Notes: a model not told the origin generated them from the sequence alone. Shown: positions 1-8,440, numbered from the stretch's first letter. The stretch: 36,188 bases of DNA from Oscillospiraceae bacterium (GCA_021771635.1 JAETOQ010000025.1:1-36188), one strand, 5' to 3'. A program made the numbers and translations.

Positions 1-1
1 T

Positions 2-208
2 GGCATCCGCCCCGCTTTGAAACTTACCTCTGAACTCTTGGTCTCTGTAGAAGAGGACGAAGAGGAGGAGCAGGCGGATGGTGAGTGCGACAACTATACC
101 GTAGACCTGAGCCGTGTCGATACCGCAAGCCTCCTGAAGGAGATTGAGCGGCGTGTCATAGCCACCACCTGCGACAACGGGCGCGAGGAATGTGAGGCTC
201 GGGAATGA
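2..208 (+). CDS. C-terminal end of a gene cut by the window edge, acidic tail
   Basis: The frame is open from base 2, so this is probably the end of a longer gene that starts outside the window. A TTG at 17 could be a start but has no ribosome binding site in view. The visible 68 residues begin GIRPALKL, which resembles the closing strand of the DUF6273 domain (typically VRPALWL); this is a weak, short match. A run of acidic residues follows (EEDEEEEQ), then a predicted helix. The stop overlaps the next ATG by four bases (ATGA), the usual sign of translational coupling. Function unknown. Confidence 0.5.
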   Translation, partial: GIRPALKLTSELLVSVEEDEEEEQADGECDNYTVDLSRVDTASLLKEIERRVIATTCDNGREECEARE

Positions 209-438
209 GCAGGGAGCTTGAGTTCACCGGATACTGGGAGGGTGATGCGGTCTACTCCTGCGACTGCTGCCACCAGAGCCAGTCCTTCCCGTTCGGCAGC
301 GAGGACATCGACTCGAAACAGCACAGGAAAGACCTGCGAGATCGCCTGGGCTGGATCACCACGAAGGTGGACGGCGAGTGGCATGACTTCTGCTGCGAGC
401 GATGCAGGAACCAGTTCATAAGGGACACCACAAAATAA
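205..438 (+). CDS. Small zinc-ribbon-like protein
   Basis: This encodes 77 residues. Two cysteine clusters, CDCC near residue 20 and CCERC near residue 67, are spaced as in a zinc ribbon or treble-clef knuckle, so a structural metal site is likely. The middle (residues 35-60) is charged and contains two tryptophans. The ATG overlaps the upstream stop, so translation is probably coupled. Small zinc-knuckle proteins are common in the middle regions of Firmicutes phages, but I do not recognise the family and assign no function. Confidence 0.65.
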   Translation: MSRELEFTGYWEGDAVYSCDCCHQSQSFPFGSEDIDSKQHRKDLRDRLGWITTKVDGEWHDFCCERCRNQFIRDTTK

Positions 439-454
439 TGAGGAGGAAATTATT

Positions 455-1483
455 ATGAGCCAGAACAACGACATGAACCTGTCTTTGAGCGGCGAAGCGT
501 TTGCCGCCCTGCGGAGTGACTTCAACGAGGTCCTCCACAGCACCATGCGGGGTATGATCGACACCGAGCAGGACGTGGCGGAAATCAACATGAAGGTGAA
601 GATCATCTTGACGGAGAGTTCTGCCCCGGACTTCACTGTCGCGGGCGGGCACCAGACCAGGGAGATCACGAAGCCCAAGTTTGAGCACTCCATCACGGCG
701 GTGATCCAGCGGAAGGAGAAGAAGACCGGGTCCTTCGCCGGCGAGTATGAGCTGGTATTTGATGCGGACACGGGGACCTACGTGGTTCGGCCCATCGAGA
801 ACGGGCAAACCACCCTGTTTGACGGGGATGGGCCCGCTGCCGCAAACGGAGAAGTGATCGACGCCGATTTCACCGTTGTCCCAGACGGAGATGGGGCGCC
901 GGCTCTTGGCGAAGGCCCCCGTGCCCTCCCTGGGGCTGCTGAGGAGGCCGAGGAGCAGGAGGATGGAGATGTACCGGCAGACCAGGACGACGGCGCTCCT
1001 GGTGATGCAGATGAGTTTGAGGAGCAGGAAATCGACCCGGCTCATGACCCGTCGAAGCCGTTTGGCTGGTTGCGGCAGTTCATTGGCGAGGCGATGCACG
1101 TCACTGAGGCCATGGGCAACTTCACGGTCCGCACCGACGGCAACAAGGTTGTACTGTCATCCGCCACGAGCCCGGACAATCCGTTCTATTGCCCCAAGGA
1201 AAAGCTGGAGCCCCATGTCGGGCATACCATTGCCTGCGTCGGATACGGCAATGACGAGATCGTGAACATTTCCATTGAATGCGAGGACTGCAACGAGGTC
1301 TTGTTTGACATCGACGCCCCCGGATATGCTTGGGCCCGCCAGGAGCAGAGCGGAGAGGGCGAGCCGAATGAAGGCGCAGAGGCCGCAGACGGGACCGATG
1401 GCGGTGAAGCCGAAAAGGACGGCGATGACCCCGGCGATGGTGAGGAGCCTGGCGGCTACGGGTATGAAGCGCCCGAGGAGTAA
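455..1483 (+). CDS. Unknown phage protein with acidic linkers and a C-terminal cysteine motif
   Basis: This encodes 342 residues from an ATG preceded by a strong AGGAGG 12 bases upstream. Residues 1-125 form an apparently folded domain beginning MSQNNDMNLSLSG. Residues 125-200 are a low-complexity linker rich in Asp, Glu, Gly, Ala and Pro. Residues 205-295 form a second domain with a Cys near its start (FYCPKEK), a later Cys and a CEDC pair, which looks like a zinc-binding fold. The tail (300-342) is again Asp/Glu/Gly-rich. It lies just upstream of the nuclease and SSB genes, so a role in phage DNA metabolism is possible by context only. Confidence 0.7.
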   Translation: MSQNNDMNLSLSGEAFAALRSDFNEVLHSTMRGMIDTEQDVAEINMKVKIILTESSAPDFTVAGGHQTREITKPKFEHSITAVIQRKEKKTGSFAGEYELVFDADTGTYVVRPIENGQTTLFDGDGPAAANGEVIDADFTVVPDGDGAPALGEGPRALPGAAEEAEEQEDGDVPADQDDGAPGDADEFEEQEIDPAHDPSKPFGWLRQFIGEAMHVTEAMGNFTVRTDGNKVVLSSATSPDNPFYCPKEKLEPHVGHTIACVGYGNDEIVNISIECEDCNEVLFDIDAPGYAWARQEQSGEGEPNEGAEAADGTDGGEAEKDGDDPGDGEEPGGYGYEAPEE

Positions 1484-1521
1484 GCCGAGACGCCCACAGA
1501 TCGGCAGAAGGGAGGCTTGGC

Positions 1522-2259
1522 GTGAAGGCACCTATTGATATAGTCCGTGGAAGGATTGTTGACTACGACCCCAGGACCCAGCGGGTCAAGATCGAGGCGT
1601 TCTATCCAGACTGGCCGATCATGGTGAAACGTGGCTATCGAGAGTGCAACGTGCAGATGATAGATAGCCGGCCGTTGTCAGATAAGCAGCGGCGTACCTG
1701 CTACAAACTGATACGGGAAATCTCGAACTACACCGGAATGGGGCTCGACCCGACGAAGGAATGGATGAAGCTGAAGTTCATAGCCGAGGACCTGAATGAA
1801 ACGGCCGATAAGATTTTCAGCCTGAGCAATGCCCCGATGTCTCTGGTGTGCGCATTCCAGCGGTTCCTTGTCAACTTCATACTTGATTGGGACATCCCGT
1901 GCAGCTTCCCTCTGCTCGACTTTGTGGACGATGTGAGGAGCTATGTTTACGCCTGCCTGGTGAACAAGAAGTGCTGCATCTGTGGGCGCCCCTCCGATCT
2001 CCACCACCTCGACCACGTCGGGAGCGGAAGAGACCGGGAAGAGATTATCCATGAGGGAATGGAGGTGCTCCCGCTTTGCCGGGAGCACCACGCTGAAGCC
2101 CACACCGTTGGGCAGATCACGTTCAACAATAGGCACCACCTCAGCGGAGGGGTCATACTGGATAAAGACCTGTGCCGCATTTACAGACTGAAGCGCAAGG
2201 AGGAAGCTGAAAGTGCTCAACAAGATTTTCCTGATGGGTCGGCTGACGAAGGACCCTGA
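1522..2259 (+). CDS. HNHc_6-type putative HNH nuclease
   Basis: This encodes 245 residues from a GTG behind a GGGAGG site. The C-terminal half carries the treble-clef HNH signature: CxxC at 151-154, HH at 161-162 inside LHHLDHVG, and C186-x2-HH-x3-H (LCREHHAEAH). This matches the putative HNHc nuclease family often found next to single-stranded DNA-binding protein genes in Firmicutes phages. Residues 1-120 are the non-catalytic domain of that family. The expected role is metal-dependent nicking or cleavage during phage replication or recombination. The last 47 bases overlap the SSB gene in another frame, and the SSB ribosome binding site lies inside this gene. Confidence 0.85.
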   Translation: MKAPIDIVRGRIVDYDPRTQRVKIEAFYPDWPIMVKRGYRECNVQMIDSRPLSDKQRRTCYKLIREISNYTGMGLDPTKEWMKLKFIAEDLNETADKIFSLSNAPMSLVCAFQRFLVNFILDWDIPCSFPLLDFVDDVRSYVYACLVNKKCCICGRPSDLHHLDHVGSGRDREEIIHEGMEVLPLCREHHAEAHTVGQITFNNRHHLSGGVILDKDLCRIYRLKRKEEAESAQQDFPDGSADEGP

Positions 2260-2656
2260 GCTCAGAAGAACACAGTCCGGTACTGCGGTGGCCTCTTTCT
2301 CTATCGCCGTCGACCGTGACCACGGGAAGAAGGGAGAGGACAAGGAGACTGACTTCATCGATATTGTGGCCTGGCGGAACACCGCCGAGTTCGTCAGCAA
2401 ATACTTCAGCAAAGGGCGCATGGTAGTGGTGGAGGGCCGTCTCCAGATTCGGCAGTGGACGGACAAGGACGGCAACAAGCGCCGTTCTGCCGAGGTAGTG
2501 GCCGACAACATTTACTTCGGAGACAGCAAAAAGTCGGATTCCAGCAGTTCCGGTGGCGAGAGCGCCCCTGGATATGGTGGAGAGGGCTATGGATATTCGG
2601 GCGACGGCGGCTTTGAGGATCTCGGAGACGAGAACGGGGACGGCCTGCCGTTCTGA
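2213..2656 (+). CDS. ssb: Single-stranded DNA-binding protein
   Basis: This encodes 147 residues from a GTG preceded by AAGGAGG at 2197-2203. It has the classical bacterial/phage SSB OB fold: MLNKIFLMGRLTKDPELR at the start, then the FSIAVDR, DFIDIVAW and VVVEGRL strands. A flexible Gly/Ser-rich region (residues 105-135) leads to the conserved acidic tip ending GLPF, which docks partner proteins. It coats single-stranded DNA during replication and recombination. It begins inside the HNH gene and is followed after 16 bases by the DUF5131 gene, so all three are probably co-transcribed. Confidence 0.96.
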   Translation: MLNKIFLMGRLTKDPELRRTQSGTAVASFSIAVDRDHGKKGEDKETDFIDIVAWRNTAEFVSKYFSKGRMVVVEGRLQIRQWTDKDGNKRRSAEVVADNIYFGDSKKSDSSSSGGESAPGYGGEGYGYSGDGGFEDLGDENGDGLPF

Positions 2657-2672
2657 GAGGAGAGCAGACGAC

Positions 2673-3443
2673 GTGATTAAGAGCAAAATCGAATGGTGTG
2701 ACAGCACCTTTAACCCTGTGACGGGCTGCCTGCACGACTGCCCGTATTGCTACGCCAGGGGAATCGCAACCCGCTTCGGCGGATGCGATCTGGCCCCGAA
2801 CGGCAAGACCGAGGAGAGGATTATCACTCTTACCGAGCGGCTGAGGGTCACAACAAAAGCGGGCGTGGTCCACAATGCCGCATACCCCTACGGTTTCACG
2901 CCGACGATGCACGAGTACCGGTTGAGCGATCCGTCCACAAGAGGCTTCGGAAAGACGGTGTTCGTTTGCTCGACGGCCGATCTGTTTGGCTGGTGGGTGC
3001 CGGATGAGTGGATCACCAAGGTCTTTGATGCCTGCAAGGCGGCCGAGGGACACAGGTATTTGTTCCTCACGAAGAACCCGCAGAGGTATGTCCAGCTCCA
3101 TGACAAAGGGCTGCTGCCTGAGCTCGACACGTTCTGGTACGGGAGCACGATGGACAGACCGATGGCGGATGTTTTCAAGTCGGACCGGCATAACACGTTT
3201 GTCAGCATGGAGCCCATCCTGGAGCCGTTCCCGTACCCGAGCAGCCCGGAGGCCCTGCGAGATAACTGGATCATCATGGGGGCAGAGACCGGGAACAGGG
3301 CAAACAAGGTTGTTCCTGAGCGGAGCTGGGTAGAGCCGTATGTCGGTTTCTGCAAGGAGAACAAGATCCCGGTCTTCATGAAGGACAGCATGAAGGCGGT
3401 CTGGGGGGAAGATATTATCACCGAGTTCCCCTGGGACGAGTAG
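2673..3443 (+). CDS. DUF5131 / phage Gp37-Gp68 family protein, radical-SAM-like
   Basis: This encodes 256 residues from a GTG behind GAGAGGAGAG; the frame extends further upstream but overlaps ssb without a site. The N terminus (IEWCDSTFNPVTGC) and the C19-x3-C23-x2-C26 motif (CLHDCPYCYA) are hallmarks of DUF5131. The motif matches the iron-sulfur cluster ligands of radical SAM enzymes. Later conserved stretches are FVCSTADLFG, FLTKNPQRY, VSMEPILEPF and WIIMGAETG. The family is widespread in phages and mobile elements and its substrate is unknown. If it is a radical SAM enzyme it would consume SAM, which the metK gene downstream could replenish (inference). Confidence 0.88.
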   Translation: MIKSKIEWCDSTFNPVTGCLHDCPYCYARGIATRFGGCDLAPNGKTEERIITLTERLRVTTKAGVVHNAAYPYGFTPTMHEYRLSDPSTRGFGKTVFVCSTADLFGWWVPDEWITKVFDACKAAEGHRYLFLTKNPQRYVQLHDKGLLPELDTFWYGSTMDRPMADVFKSDRHNTFVSMEPILEPFPYPSSPEALRDNWIIMGAETGNRANKVVPERSWVEPYVGFCKENKIPVFMKDSMKAVWGEDIITEFPWDE

Positions 3444-3468
3444 CGGGACTGGGGCCAGATGAAGTAAA

Positions 3469-3822
3469 ATGGGCAAGAACGGATACCTTCAGCGGCAGAA
3501 GAACACCGTGGACGTATACCGCCAGGCTGAGAAGGACACCTACATTCAGTACATGATTGATATGTTCATGGTGACGCTGAACGACCCAGAGGTCATGGGG
3601 AGAGACGTATTCGGCAAAGACCGGATCGTGAGGGTGGTACACGCCGTGGAGAAAAACTTCTCCCGGTTCGAGTTGGCGCTGACAAAAGCCGATGAGGCCG
3701 ACTACTACCAGGAGAAGTTGGACGAGAGGCTTGCGAAGATCCTTGGCAGGGATGCGCTGGTTCCATTCCCGAAGCGGTACGAGTGGATCAAGATTCCGGG
3801 GTATGGCCCCAAAAAGAAATAG
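3469..3822 (+). CDS. Unknown phage protein
   Basis: This encodes 117 residues from an ATG 25 bases after the DUF5131 stop, with only a weak upstream binding site. It is mostly charged and predicted helical, starts MGKNGYLQRQKNTVD and ends in the basic string GYGPKKK. No cysteine pairs, membrane segments or catalytic motifs are visible. It lies between the DUF5131 gene and the putative late regulator in one orientation. Family not recognised. Confidence 0.65.
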   Translation: MGKNGYLQRQKNTVDVYRQAEKDTYIQYMIDMFMVTLNDPEVMGRDVFGKDRIVRVVHAVEKNFSRFELALTKADEADYYQEKLDERLAKILGRDALVPFPKRYEWIKIPGYGPKKK

Positions 3823-3861
3823 CAGCAGGCCGGGGAAGTGAGGTGAACGGGTTCCTGAGCT

Positions 3862-4368
3862 ATGGAAAGCGAGAAGAGATACGACGTAGAGGCCGTGAAG
3901 ACAAGGCTGTATGCGTACCGGGAAATGAGCCGAGACATCGAAAATCAGAACGAGCGCCTTGAGCGGATCAAAACGAAGTTGATCGGCGTAGGAGCCCAGA
4001 GCATCACGGATATGCCGAAGTCTCCAAGCCCTACGGATGACAGGACGGTGGAGCTCATCCAGCAGAAGATGGAGCTTGAGGAAGAGATCCGGGAGGTCGT
4101 CGAGAAGAGGAGGGCCGAAAGGGCGTTTTTCGAGAGCGTGATAAAGCACCTCCGGCGCTCAGATGAGCGGGCGGTTATCAGAGTCAGGTACATCGACAAT
4201 GCAAGCTGGGATGAGGTCGTTGACGTTCTGTTCGGAGGGAAGGAGGACCTGCTCGAAAGGGAGGACATTTACCTGCGGCGGGTCTACAAGCTCCACGGGC
4301 AAGCCTTATTGAGTATGGCAAAGTATATCGAAGAAAACGAGACCGGTAGGTCGGGTACAGGCGGATGA
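3862..4368 (+). CDS. DUF1492 / ArpU-like phage transcriptional regulator
   Basis: This encodes 168 residues. Residues 5-95 are a long coiled-coil-like helical region. The C-terminal part (LRRSDERAVIRVRYIDNASWDEVVDVLFGG, then YLRRVYKLHGQALL) matches the sigma-region-4-like helix-turn-helix of DUF1492 and related ArpU/RinA proteins, which in Firmicutes phages activate late or packaging operons. It is the last gene before a terminator and a new promoter, the position expected for a middle-to-late switch. The target could be the promoter at 4552 or one upstream of the terminase genes (inference). Confidence 0.8.
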   Translation: MESEKRYDVEAVKTRLYAYREMSRDIENQNERLERIKTKLIGVGAQSITDMPKSPSPTDDRTVELIQQKMELEEEIREVVEKRRAERAFFESVIKHLRRSDERAVIRVRYIDNASWDEVVDVLFGGKEDLLEREDIYLRRVYKLHGQALLSMAKYIEENETGRSGTGG

Positions 4369-4391
4369 GCCAATACCTACCCCATTTCGGG

Positions 4392-4419
4392 GAGCCCCAG
4401 GGGATGTAGGCGGGGGCTC
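4392..4419 (+). other. GC-rich hairpin after the regulator gene
   Basis: GAGCCCC (4392-4398) can pair with GGGGCTC (4413-4419) across a 14-base loop. No T tract follows, so it is not a terminator alone. It may protect the transcript end or act with the true terminator 40 bases downstream. Confidence 0.4.
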
Positions 4420-4456
4420 TGAGATACCACAAGTAAAAAAGAGCAAAAATCAGATA

Positions 4457-4495
4457 AAGGGAGTGAGCGCCACAGCTCGCTCCCTTCTTTTTGTT
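4457..4495 (+). terminator. Rho-independent terminator
   Basis: A 12-base-pair stem (4457-4468 with 4475-4486, one G-U pair) has a six-base loop and is followed by CTTTTTGTT. It ends the transcription unit that closes with the DUF1492-like gene and separates it from the promoter at 4552. Confidence 0.88.
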
Positions 4496-4551
4496 AGAAA
4501 CGGAAACACTCTGACACACGAAAAATCTTATAAAAATAATACGAAAACATA

Positions 4552-4579
4552 TTGACATAGGTAGGTAATGTAGTATAAT
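4552..4579 (+). promoter_or_regulatory. Strong sigma70/SigA-type promoter
   Basis: A consensus TTGACA (4552-4557) and a consensus TATAAT (4574-4579) are separated by 16 bases, in an AT-rich island unlike the surrounding GC-rich DNA. Transcription would start near 4587, giving a leader of about 45 bases before the ATG at 4631. It drives the accessory block from 4631 onward. The near-repeat of GATAAC just downstream (about 4590-4608) could be an operator, but this is unproven. Confidence 0.88.
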
Positions 4580-4630
4580 AACATCATAAGATAACCAGTT
4601 GGATAACAGATACAGAAGGAGGGCGCAGAG

Positions 4631-4834
4631 ATGGCGCTTGAGATGCTGAGCCGGATGAGCCTTGGGAGGCTGGTTGACCTCTTCGAGGAGACAACCAATA
4701 AAAAAGACCCGCACATCCCGACTGTGCGCGGATGGCTGATGGATGCCATCGAGGCCAAGAACCCGGAAGGGTTTGATGCCTGGCTCGAAAGTGAGCTGGC
4801 GTCGGATGAGACCTTGAGGAGCTACGTCCTCTAA
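4631..4834 (+). CDS. Small unknown phage protein
   Basis: This encodes 67 residues with an excellent GAAGGAGG site. It is predicted all-helical (MALEMLSRMSLGRLVDLFEET, then GWLMDAIEAKNPEGFDAWLESEL). It is the first gene behind the strong promoter, so it should be highly expressed early in this unit. No motif links it to a function. Confidence 0.7.
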   Translation: MALEMLSRMSLGRLVDLFEETTNKKDPHIPTVRGWLMDAIEAKNPEGFDAWLESELASDETLRSYVL

Positions 4835-4935
4835 GCAAGCCAGAACACGGCGGCGGAGCCCACGGAATACCGAGGGCAAGCTGAACAGCCCGCCGCCGGG
4901 AAGAGGAAGAAACAGTAAAGAAAGGGGAACAGAGT

Positions 4936-6234
4936 ATGGCTATCTACACCGTTTACGCGAGCCGGGCCGAGGAGGTCCAGAAACGGCTTGACCGTCTGGC
5001 CAAGAAGGCTGCTGGCTTTTCCATTCCGTTTTCGTACACTGTCAGCGATGAGCACCCGGAAACCGTTCGAGTCCGTGGAGTTGACCGGGTGAACCAGACC
5101 ATCCAGACGCTGAGCACCTACACGGTGGCTGCTGTTGACTTCGACGTTGAGTGCGACGACCTCATCAAGGCCAACGGCTGGACGATCCGGGCGAGAGTTG
5201 AGCACGGGCAGAACGGGAACATCGTGACGGGCTTCGGGGACAAGCCGGTAGACCCCCGGTGGTACACGGCCCCCGCCAACTGCGACCACTGCAAGACGAA
5301 CCGGTTCCGCTCCGTCACCTTCTTCTGTGAGAATGAGGCCGGCGAGATCAGGCAGGTCGGGCGTACCTGTCTGAAGGACTACACAGGGATCAGCCCTGCG
5401 ACCGCTGCCATGTGGGCAGAGGTCAAGGATCTGCTTGACGAGGATATGGACTGCACCTACGGGGAGTGGGAAACCCTCCGGGGCGGCCGGATGTACGGCC
5501 TGGATGTGGTCCTGGCCCACGCCTTTGATGCGATCAAGGAGTTCGGATACCGCAAGAGCGACTGCCCTGGGAGCACCAGGGACGAGACCACCAAGAGAGT
5601 TCTCGATGAGGAGGAGCCGACGGCTGAGGGCATGGAGAATGCAGCCCTCATCCGGGAGTGGCTCATAAGCCTGAATGAGGTGGACCGGCAAGAGGACGAG
5701 GAGCGGTCGAGGATTTGGGAGGATGGCAAGGCGCGGGCGCTGGCCGATGGATACACCGAGGAAGAGTTCAACAACGGCGAAAGCTGGCAGTATGTGAGCT
5801 ATCCCGCAAGCGAGGTGTCCGATCTGGAGCGGAACTGCATCCCGCTTGCTCTGTCCGGGTTTGCGGCGGTGAAGCACTTTGGCCGGCTGGCCTATATGCC
5901 CCTGGCATATGAGCGGTACAAGGAGCGCAAAGCCCGTGAGGATCAGCGGGAGGCTGAGAGAGCAGCCGCAGCGGCCACCTCCGACTTTGTCGGAACGGTT
6001 GGCCAGAGGATTACCATTCCCGTAGCGACCGCTAAGCTGGTGACATCGTGGGATGGCTACTGGGGAACGACGTTTCTCTACAAGTTCACGGACGAGGCCG
6101 GCAATGTCTACGTCTGGAAGTCCTCTAAGTGCGTGGAGATCAAGGACGGGATGACCGTCAAAGGCTCCGTCAAGGAGCACAGCGAGTACAACGGCGTGAA
6201 GCAGACTGTGATTACACGGTGTGCGGTCGCTTGA
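4936..6234 (+). CDS. Conserved mobile-element protein: zinc ribbon, helical core and OB-like end
   Basis: This encodes 432 residues with an AAGGGGAA site upstream. A zinc-ribbon-like block lies near residues 115-155 (CDHCKTNR, then FFCENEAGEIRQVGRTCL). The middle (150-330) is helical and charged. The end (about 350-430) reads like an OB-type beta barrel, with alternating strands such as TTFLYKFTDEAGNVYVWKS and VKGSVKEHSEYNGVKQT. Proteins of this architecture are common in phages and conjugative plasmids and are unnamed. The cysteines plus OB-like end suggest nucleic-acid binding (inference). Confidence 0.72.
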   Translation: MAIYTVYASRAEEVQKRLDRLAKKAAGFSIPFSYTVSDEHPETVRVRGVDRVNQTIQTLSTYTVAAVDFDVECDDLIKANGWTIRARVEHGQNGNIVTGFGDKPVDPRWYTAPANCDHCKTNRFRSVTFFCENEAGEIRQVGRTCLKDYTGISPATAAMWAEVKDLLDEDMDCTYGEWETLRGGRMYGLDVVLAHAFDAIKEFGYRKSDCPGSTRDETTKRVLDEEEPTAEGMENAALIREWLISLNEVDRQEDEERSRIWEDGKARALADGYTEEEFNNGESWQYVSYPASEVSDLERNCIPLALSGFAAVKHFGRLAYMPLAYERYKERKAREDQREAERAAAAATSDFVGTVGQRITIPVATAKLVTSWDGYWGTTFLYKFTDEAGNVYVWKSSKCVEIKDGMTVKGSVKEHSEYNGVKQTVITRCAVA

Positions 6235-6255
6235 AAAAGGAGAGGAGAAAACGAT

Positions 6256-6474
6256 ATGGCCGGTATAAACAGCACTCGCAACGCCTTAAATGGCTGCTTG
6301 GATGCCATCCGTGATGGCGGGCACCTGAGCGACAACGAGGCCAAGATCGGGTACTGGATGTTTAAGGAGTTCCTGGATTTTTGCCAGGACAACCTCATCA
6401 TCGACGGATATGACGAGGAGCAGATCGACGCCATCTTCTTCAAAGGTGACAAGGGAGGTGATAACGATGGGTGA
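6256..6474 (+). CDS. Small unknown phage protein
   Basis: This encodes 72 residues from an ATG behind AAAAGGAGAGGAG. It is acidic and helical, with one central hydrophobic segment (YWMFKEFLDFCQDNL). Its last eight bases overlap the next gene, so the pair is probably translationally coupled. Family not recognised. Confidence 0.65.
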   Translation: MAGINSTRNALNGCLDAIRDGGHLSDNEAKIGYWMFKEFLDFCQDNLIIDGYDEEQIDAIFFKGDKGGDNDG

Positions 6475-6748
6475 CAGACCGGCTCCGCCCGGAGTGACGA
6501 GTTTCCGTATCAGCCCGGAGAATCTGGGCAAGTGGATGCACCAGAACAGGGCGGAATACACCGGCGCATTTGTTGAGGGATGTCTTCTGGGTAACTTCGT
6601 GTTGGCCTGCAAGCGCGGATTCGCGGCTGTCTACGAGCATTACCTGAACTGCTGGAGCAGCGATTACCTGATCGAGTTTCAGCCTGGAGCAGCCCAGGGC
6701 GTCTGGAAGAACTGGTACAAATTTGAAGAGGCGGCTGAACGCCAATAA
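6467..6748 (+). CDS. Small unknown phage protein
   Basis: This encodes 93 residues. The ATG at 6467 is chosen because AAGGGAGGTG sits 7 bases upstream; the frame is open further up but overlaps the previous gene. The sequence is aromatic-rich (WMHQNRAEYTGAF, then WSSDYLIEFQPGAAQGVWKNWYKF). No catalytic motif or membrane segment is visible. It is followed after 17 bases by another gene of the same unit. Confidence 0.65.
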   Translation: MGDRPAPPGVTSFRISPENLGKWMHQNRAEYTGAFVEGCLLGNFVLACKRGFAAVYEHYLNCWSSDYLIEFQPGAAQGVWKNWYKFEEAAERQ

Positions 6749-6765
6749 AAAAAGGAGGAGCAAAA

Positions 6766-7371
6766 ATGGGAACAAGAAACCTGGTGGCCGTTCAGATCGA
6801 CGGCCAGTACAAGATCGCTCAGTACGGGCAGTGGGACGGATACCCCAGCGGAAAGGGCCTGGAGGTTCTGGAGTTTCTGCGTGAGCGCATGAACGAAGAG
6901 GCGTTCGTGAAGGCGTTGCGCAATTCGTCCTTCATCGCCCCGGAGAAGCTGAATAACCTGTGGAGGCAGTACGGGGCGGACGAAAACGGCTGGGTCACGT
7001 TGGAGCAGTCGGATGCCATGAAGCGTGACCACCCGGAGTTCAGCCGGGACACCGGCGCTAAGATCCTCGACATCGTGCAGGGGTGCCCGGAGGGCATGGA
7101 GCTGAACGACAGCATTTCCTTCGCGGCGGATGGGCTGTTCTGTGAGTGGATCTGGGTCATCGACTTTGACAAGAGGACGTATGAGTGCTATGAGGGCGGC
7201 GGAAGCGAGCGCCTGCGGCCCGGTGAGAGGTTCTACGAGTTCGACTCGGAGGATGGCGACATGGGCTATCACTCGCCGCACTTGGTGGCCGCCTTCCCGC
7301 TTGATGATCTGCCTGACGAGGAAACGTTCCTGGAGAACTTCAAAGATGGGGAGGAAGAGGAGGATGGTTGA
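6766..7371 (+). CDS. Conserved phage protein of unknown function
   Basis: This encodes 201 residues with a clear AAAGGAGGAG site. The start, MGTRNLVAVQIDGQYKIAQY followed by GQWDGYP, is a recognisable opening shared by unnamed proteins in many phages of Gram-positive hosts. The rest is a compact alpha/beta domain (CEWIWVIDFDKRTYECYEGG) with an acidic tail (DGEEEEDG). The repeated antiparallel-strand pattern at the N terminus resembles an Ntn-hydrolase-like opening, but no catalytic residue can be assigned. The gene overlaps the next by eight bases. Confidence 0.75.
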   Translation: MGTRNLVAVQIDGQYKIAQYGQWDGYPSGKGLEVLEFLRERMNEEAFVKALRNSSFIAPEKLNNLWRQYGADENGWVTLEQSDAMKRDHPEFSRDTGAKILDIVQGCPEGMELNDSISFAADGLFCEWIWVIDFDKRTYECYEGGGSERLRPGERFYEFDSEDGDMGYHSPHLVAAFPLDDLPDEETFLENFKDGEEEEDG

Positions 7372-7585
7372 GGCGAGGGTTGTAGATCCAACGAAAGAGG
7401 ATCTGCGCTACCTGGACGGGCCGTGGAGTAACACGGCCTGCCAGGGGTACGCCATCATGGCGATGCGCCGGGCCGGTATTGATGAGGCGACCATTCAGAA
7501 GGTGATGTATGAGATGACGTGGTGCTTCGACGATACAACGGTCGAGGAAGCGGCACGGTATTACTGCAAAGGAGGAGCGGCATGA
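7364..7585 (+). CDS. Small unknown phage protein
   Basis: This encodes 73 residues from the ATG at 7364, which has GAGGAAGAGGAGG directly upstream inside the preceding gene. It is a helical protein (GYAIMAMRRAGIDEATIQKVM), a pattern reminiscent of a UBA-like or other three-helix bundle. Its stop overlaps the next ATG by four bases. Function unknown. Confidence 0.65.
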   Translation: MVEARVVDPTKEDLRYLDGPWSNTACQGYAIMAMRRAGIDEATIQKVMYEMTWCFDDTTVEEAARYYCKGGAA

Positions 7586-8124
7586 ACGTAGACAAGAGCA
7601 GAATGACCGAGCACATCATGGTCAACCTGCCGCTGACAGAGCAGGACTATTTGGCAGGAAACGGCGAGGGTGTTTGGGTGCTGGTGGACCCTGAGACCAA
7701 GAAGGCCCACGACACGGACGTCACTGGCAAGGGATACATCGGGATTTTGGACAACGACAGCTTCTACTACCCCGGCCTGAACCACGGGGAACTTCTTCCC
7801 TTTGAGATGCGAGGAGAGTGCCGGCCGGTGGCCGATTTCCATTCGTTCCTGTCTGAGCTGACAAAGCTGACACCGGAAGGCAAAGAGTTGCTCATGCGTC
7901 GGATCGCTGAACACCAAGCGCGGATGTGGGAACCGCCGATCTGCTGCGGTTGTCAGTTCTGTGGGGACAAGCACAGCTTTCCTGAACCGAACGACCTGAT
8001 CGAGTCGGACCCGGAGAATCCCCTGCTGAAGCACTACTACTGCTGTTGCGGAGACTGCGATCTCTACGAGAAGGACATCACAGGGCTGGGCATCCAGGAG
8101 TGTGAGCACTTCAAGGAGTTGTGA
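7582..8124 (+). CDS. Unknown cysteine-rich phage protein
   Basis: This encodes 180 residues from the ATG at 7582, with AAAGGAGGAG upstream. Residues 15-70 look like a beta-rich domain (GVWVLVDPETKKAHD, then GYIGILDNDSFYYPG). The C-terminal third has two dense cysteine clusters, CCGCQFCGD near 123 and YCCCGDCDLY near 157, plus a final Cys. This suggests a zinc-binding module. Several neighbours also carry paired cysteines. No known family is recognised. Confidence 0.68.
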   Translation: MNVDKSRMTEHIMVNLPLTEQDYLAGNGEGVWVLVDPETKKAHDTDVTGKGYIGILDNDSFYYPGLNHGELLPFEMRGECRPVADFHSFLSELTKLTPEGKELLMRRIAEHQARMWEPPICCGCQFCGDKHSFPEPNDLIESDPENPLLKHYYCCCGDCDLYEKDITGLGIQECEHFKEL

Positions 8125-8128
8125 GAAG

Positions 8129-8440
8129 ATGGTGATTTTCACAAGGGGGAAAGACCTCGCAAGGTATACCGAGCTTTTGTCAGAAGTGATTGTGGCAATG
8201 GCGTGTGACATGGAGCGTATCAGCGAAGCAAGTGGATGCGCATACACGAAGGAAGAAATCATGGAGGCGTATCTTTCGGCGGCGGAAGGGCCAACTGTCT
8301 TTGAAAGAGTCTTGATTGAGAAGGGCTCCATCAGCGAGGCAGAGGTGAAAAGGAACTATCTGGCAGAAGATATATGCCGGGCCGTAAGGGCGAAAAGGAG
8401 TGATGATTGCCATGGTGAAAGAGCTGCTGAACTCCTATGA
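8129..8440 (+). CDS. Small unknown phage protein
   Basis: This encodes 103 residues from the ATG at 8129, 5 bases after the previous stop, with AAGGAG slightly upstream. It is helical with amphipathic segments (LLSEVIVAMACDMERISEA). The end overlaps the next gene by 29 bases. Function unknown. Confidence 0.6.
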   Translation: MVIFTRGKDLARYTELLSEVIVAMACDMERISEASGCAYTKEEIMEAYLSAAEGPTVFERVLIEKGSISEAEVKRNYLAEDICRAVRAKRSDDCHGERAAELL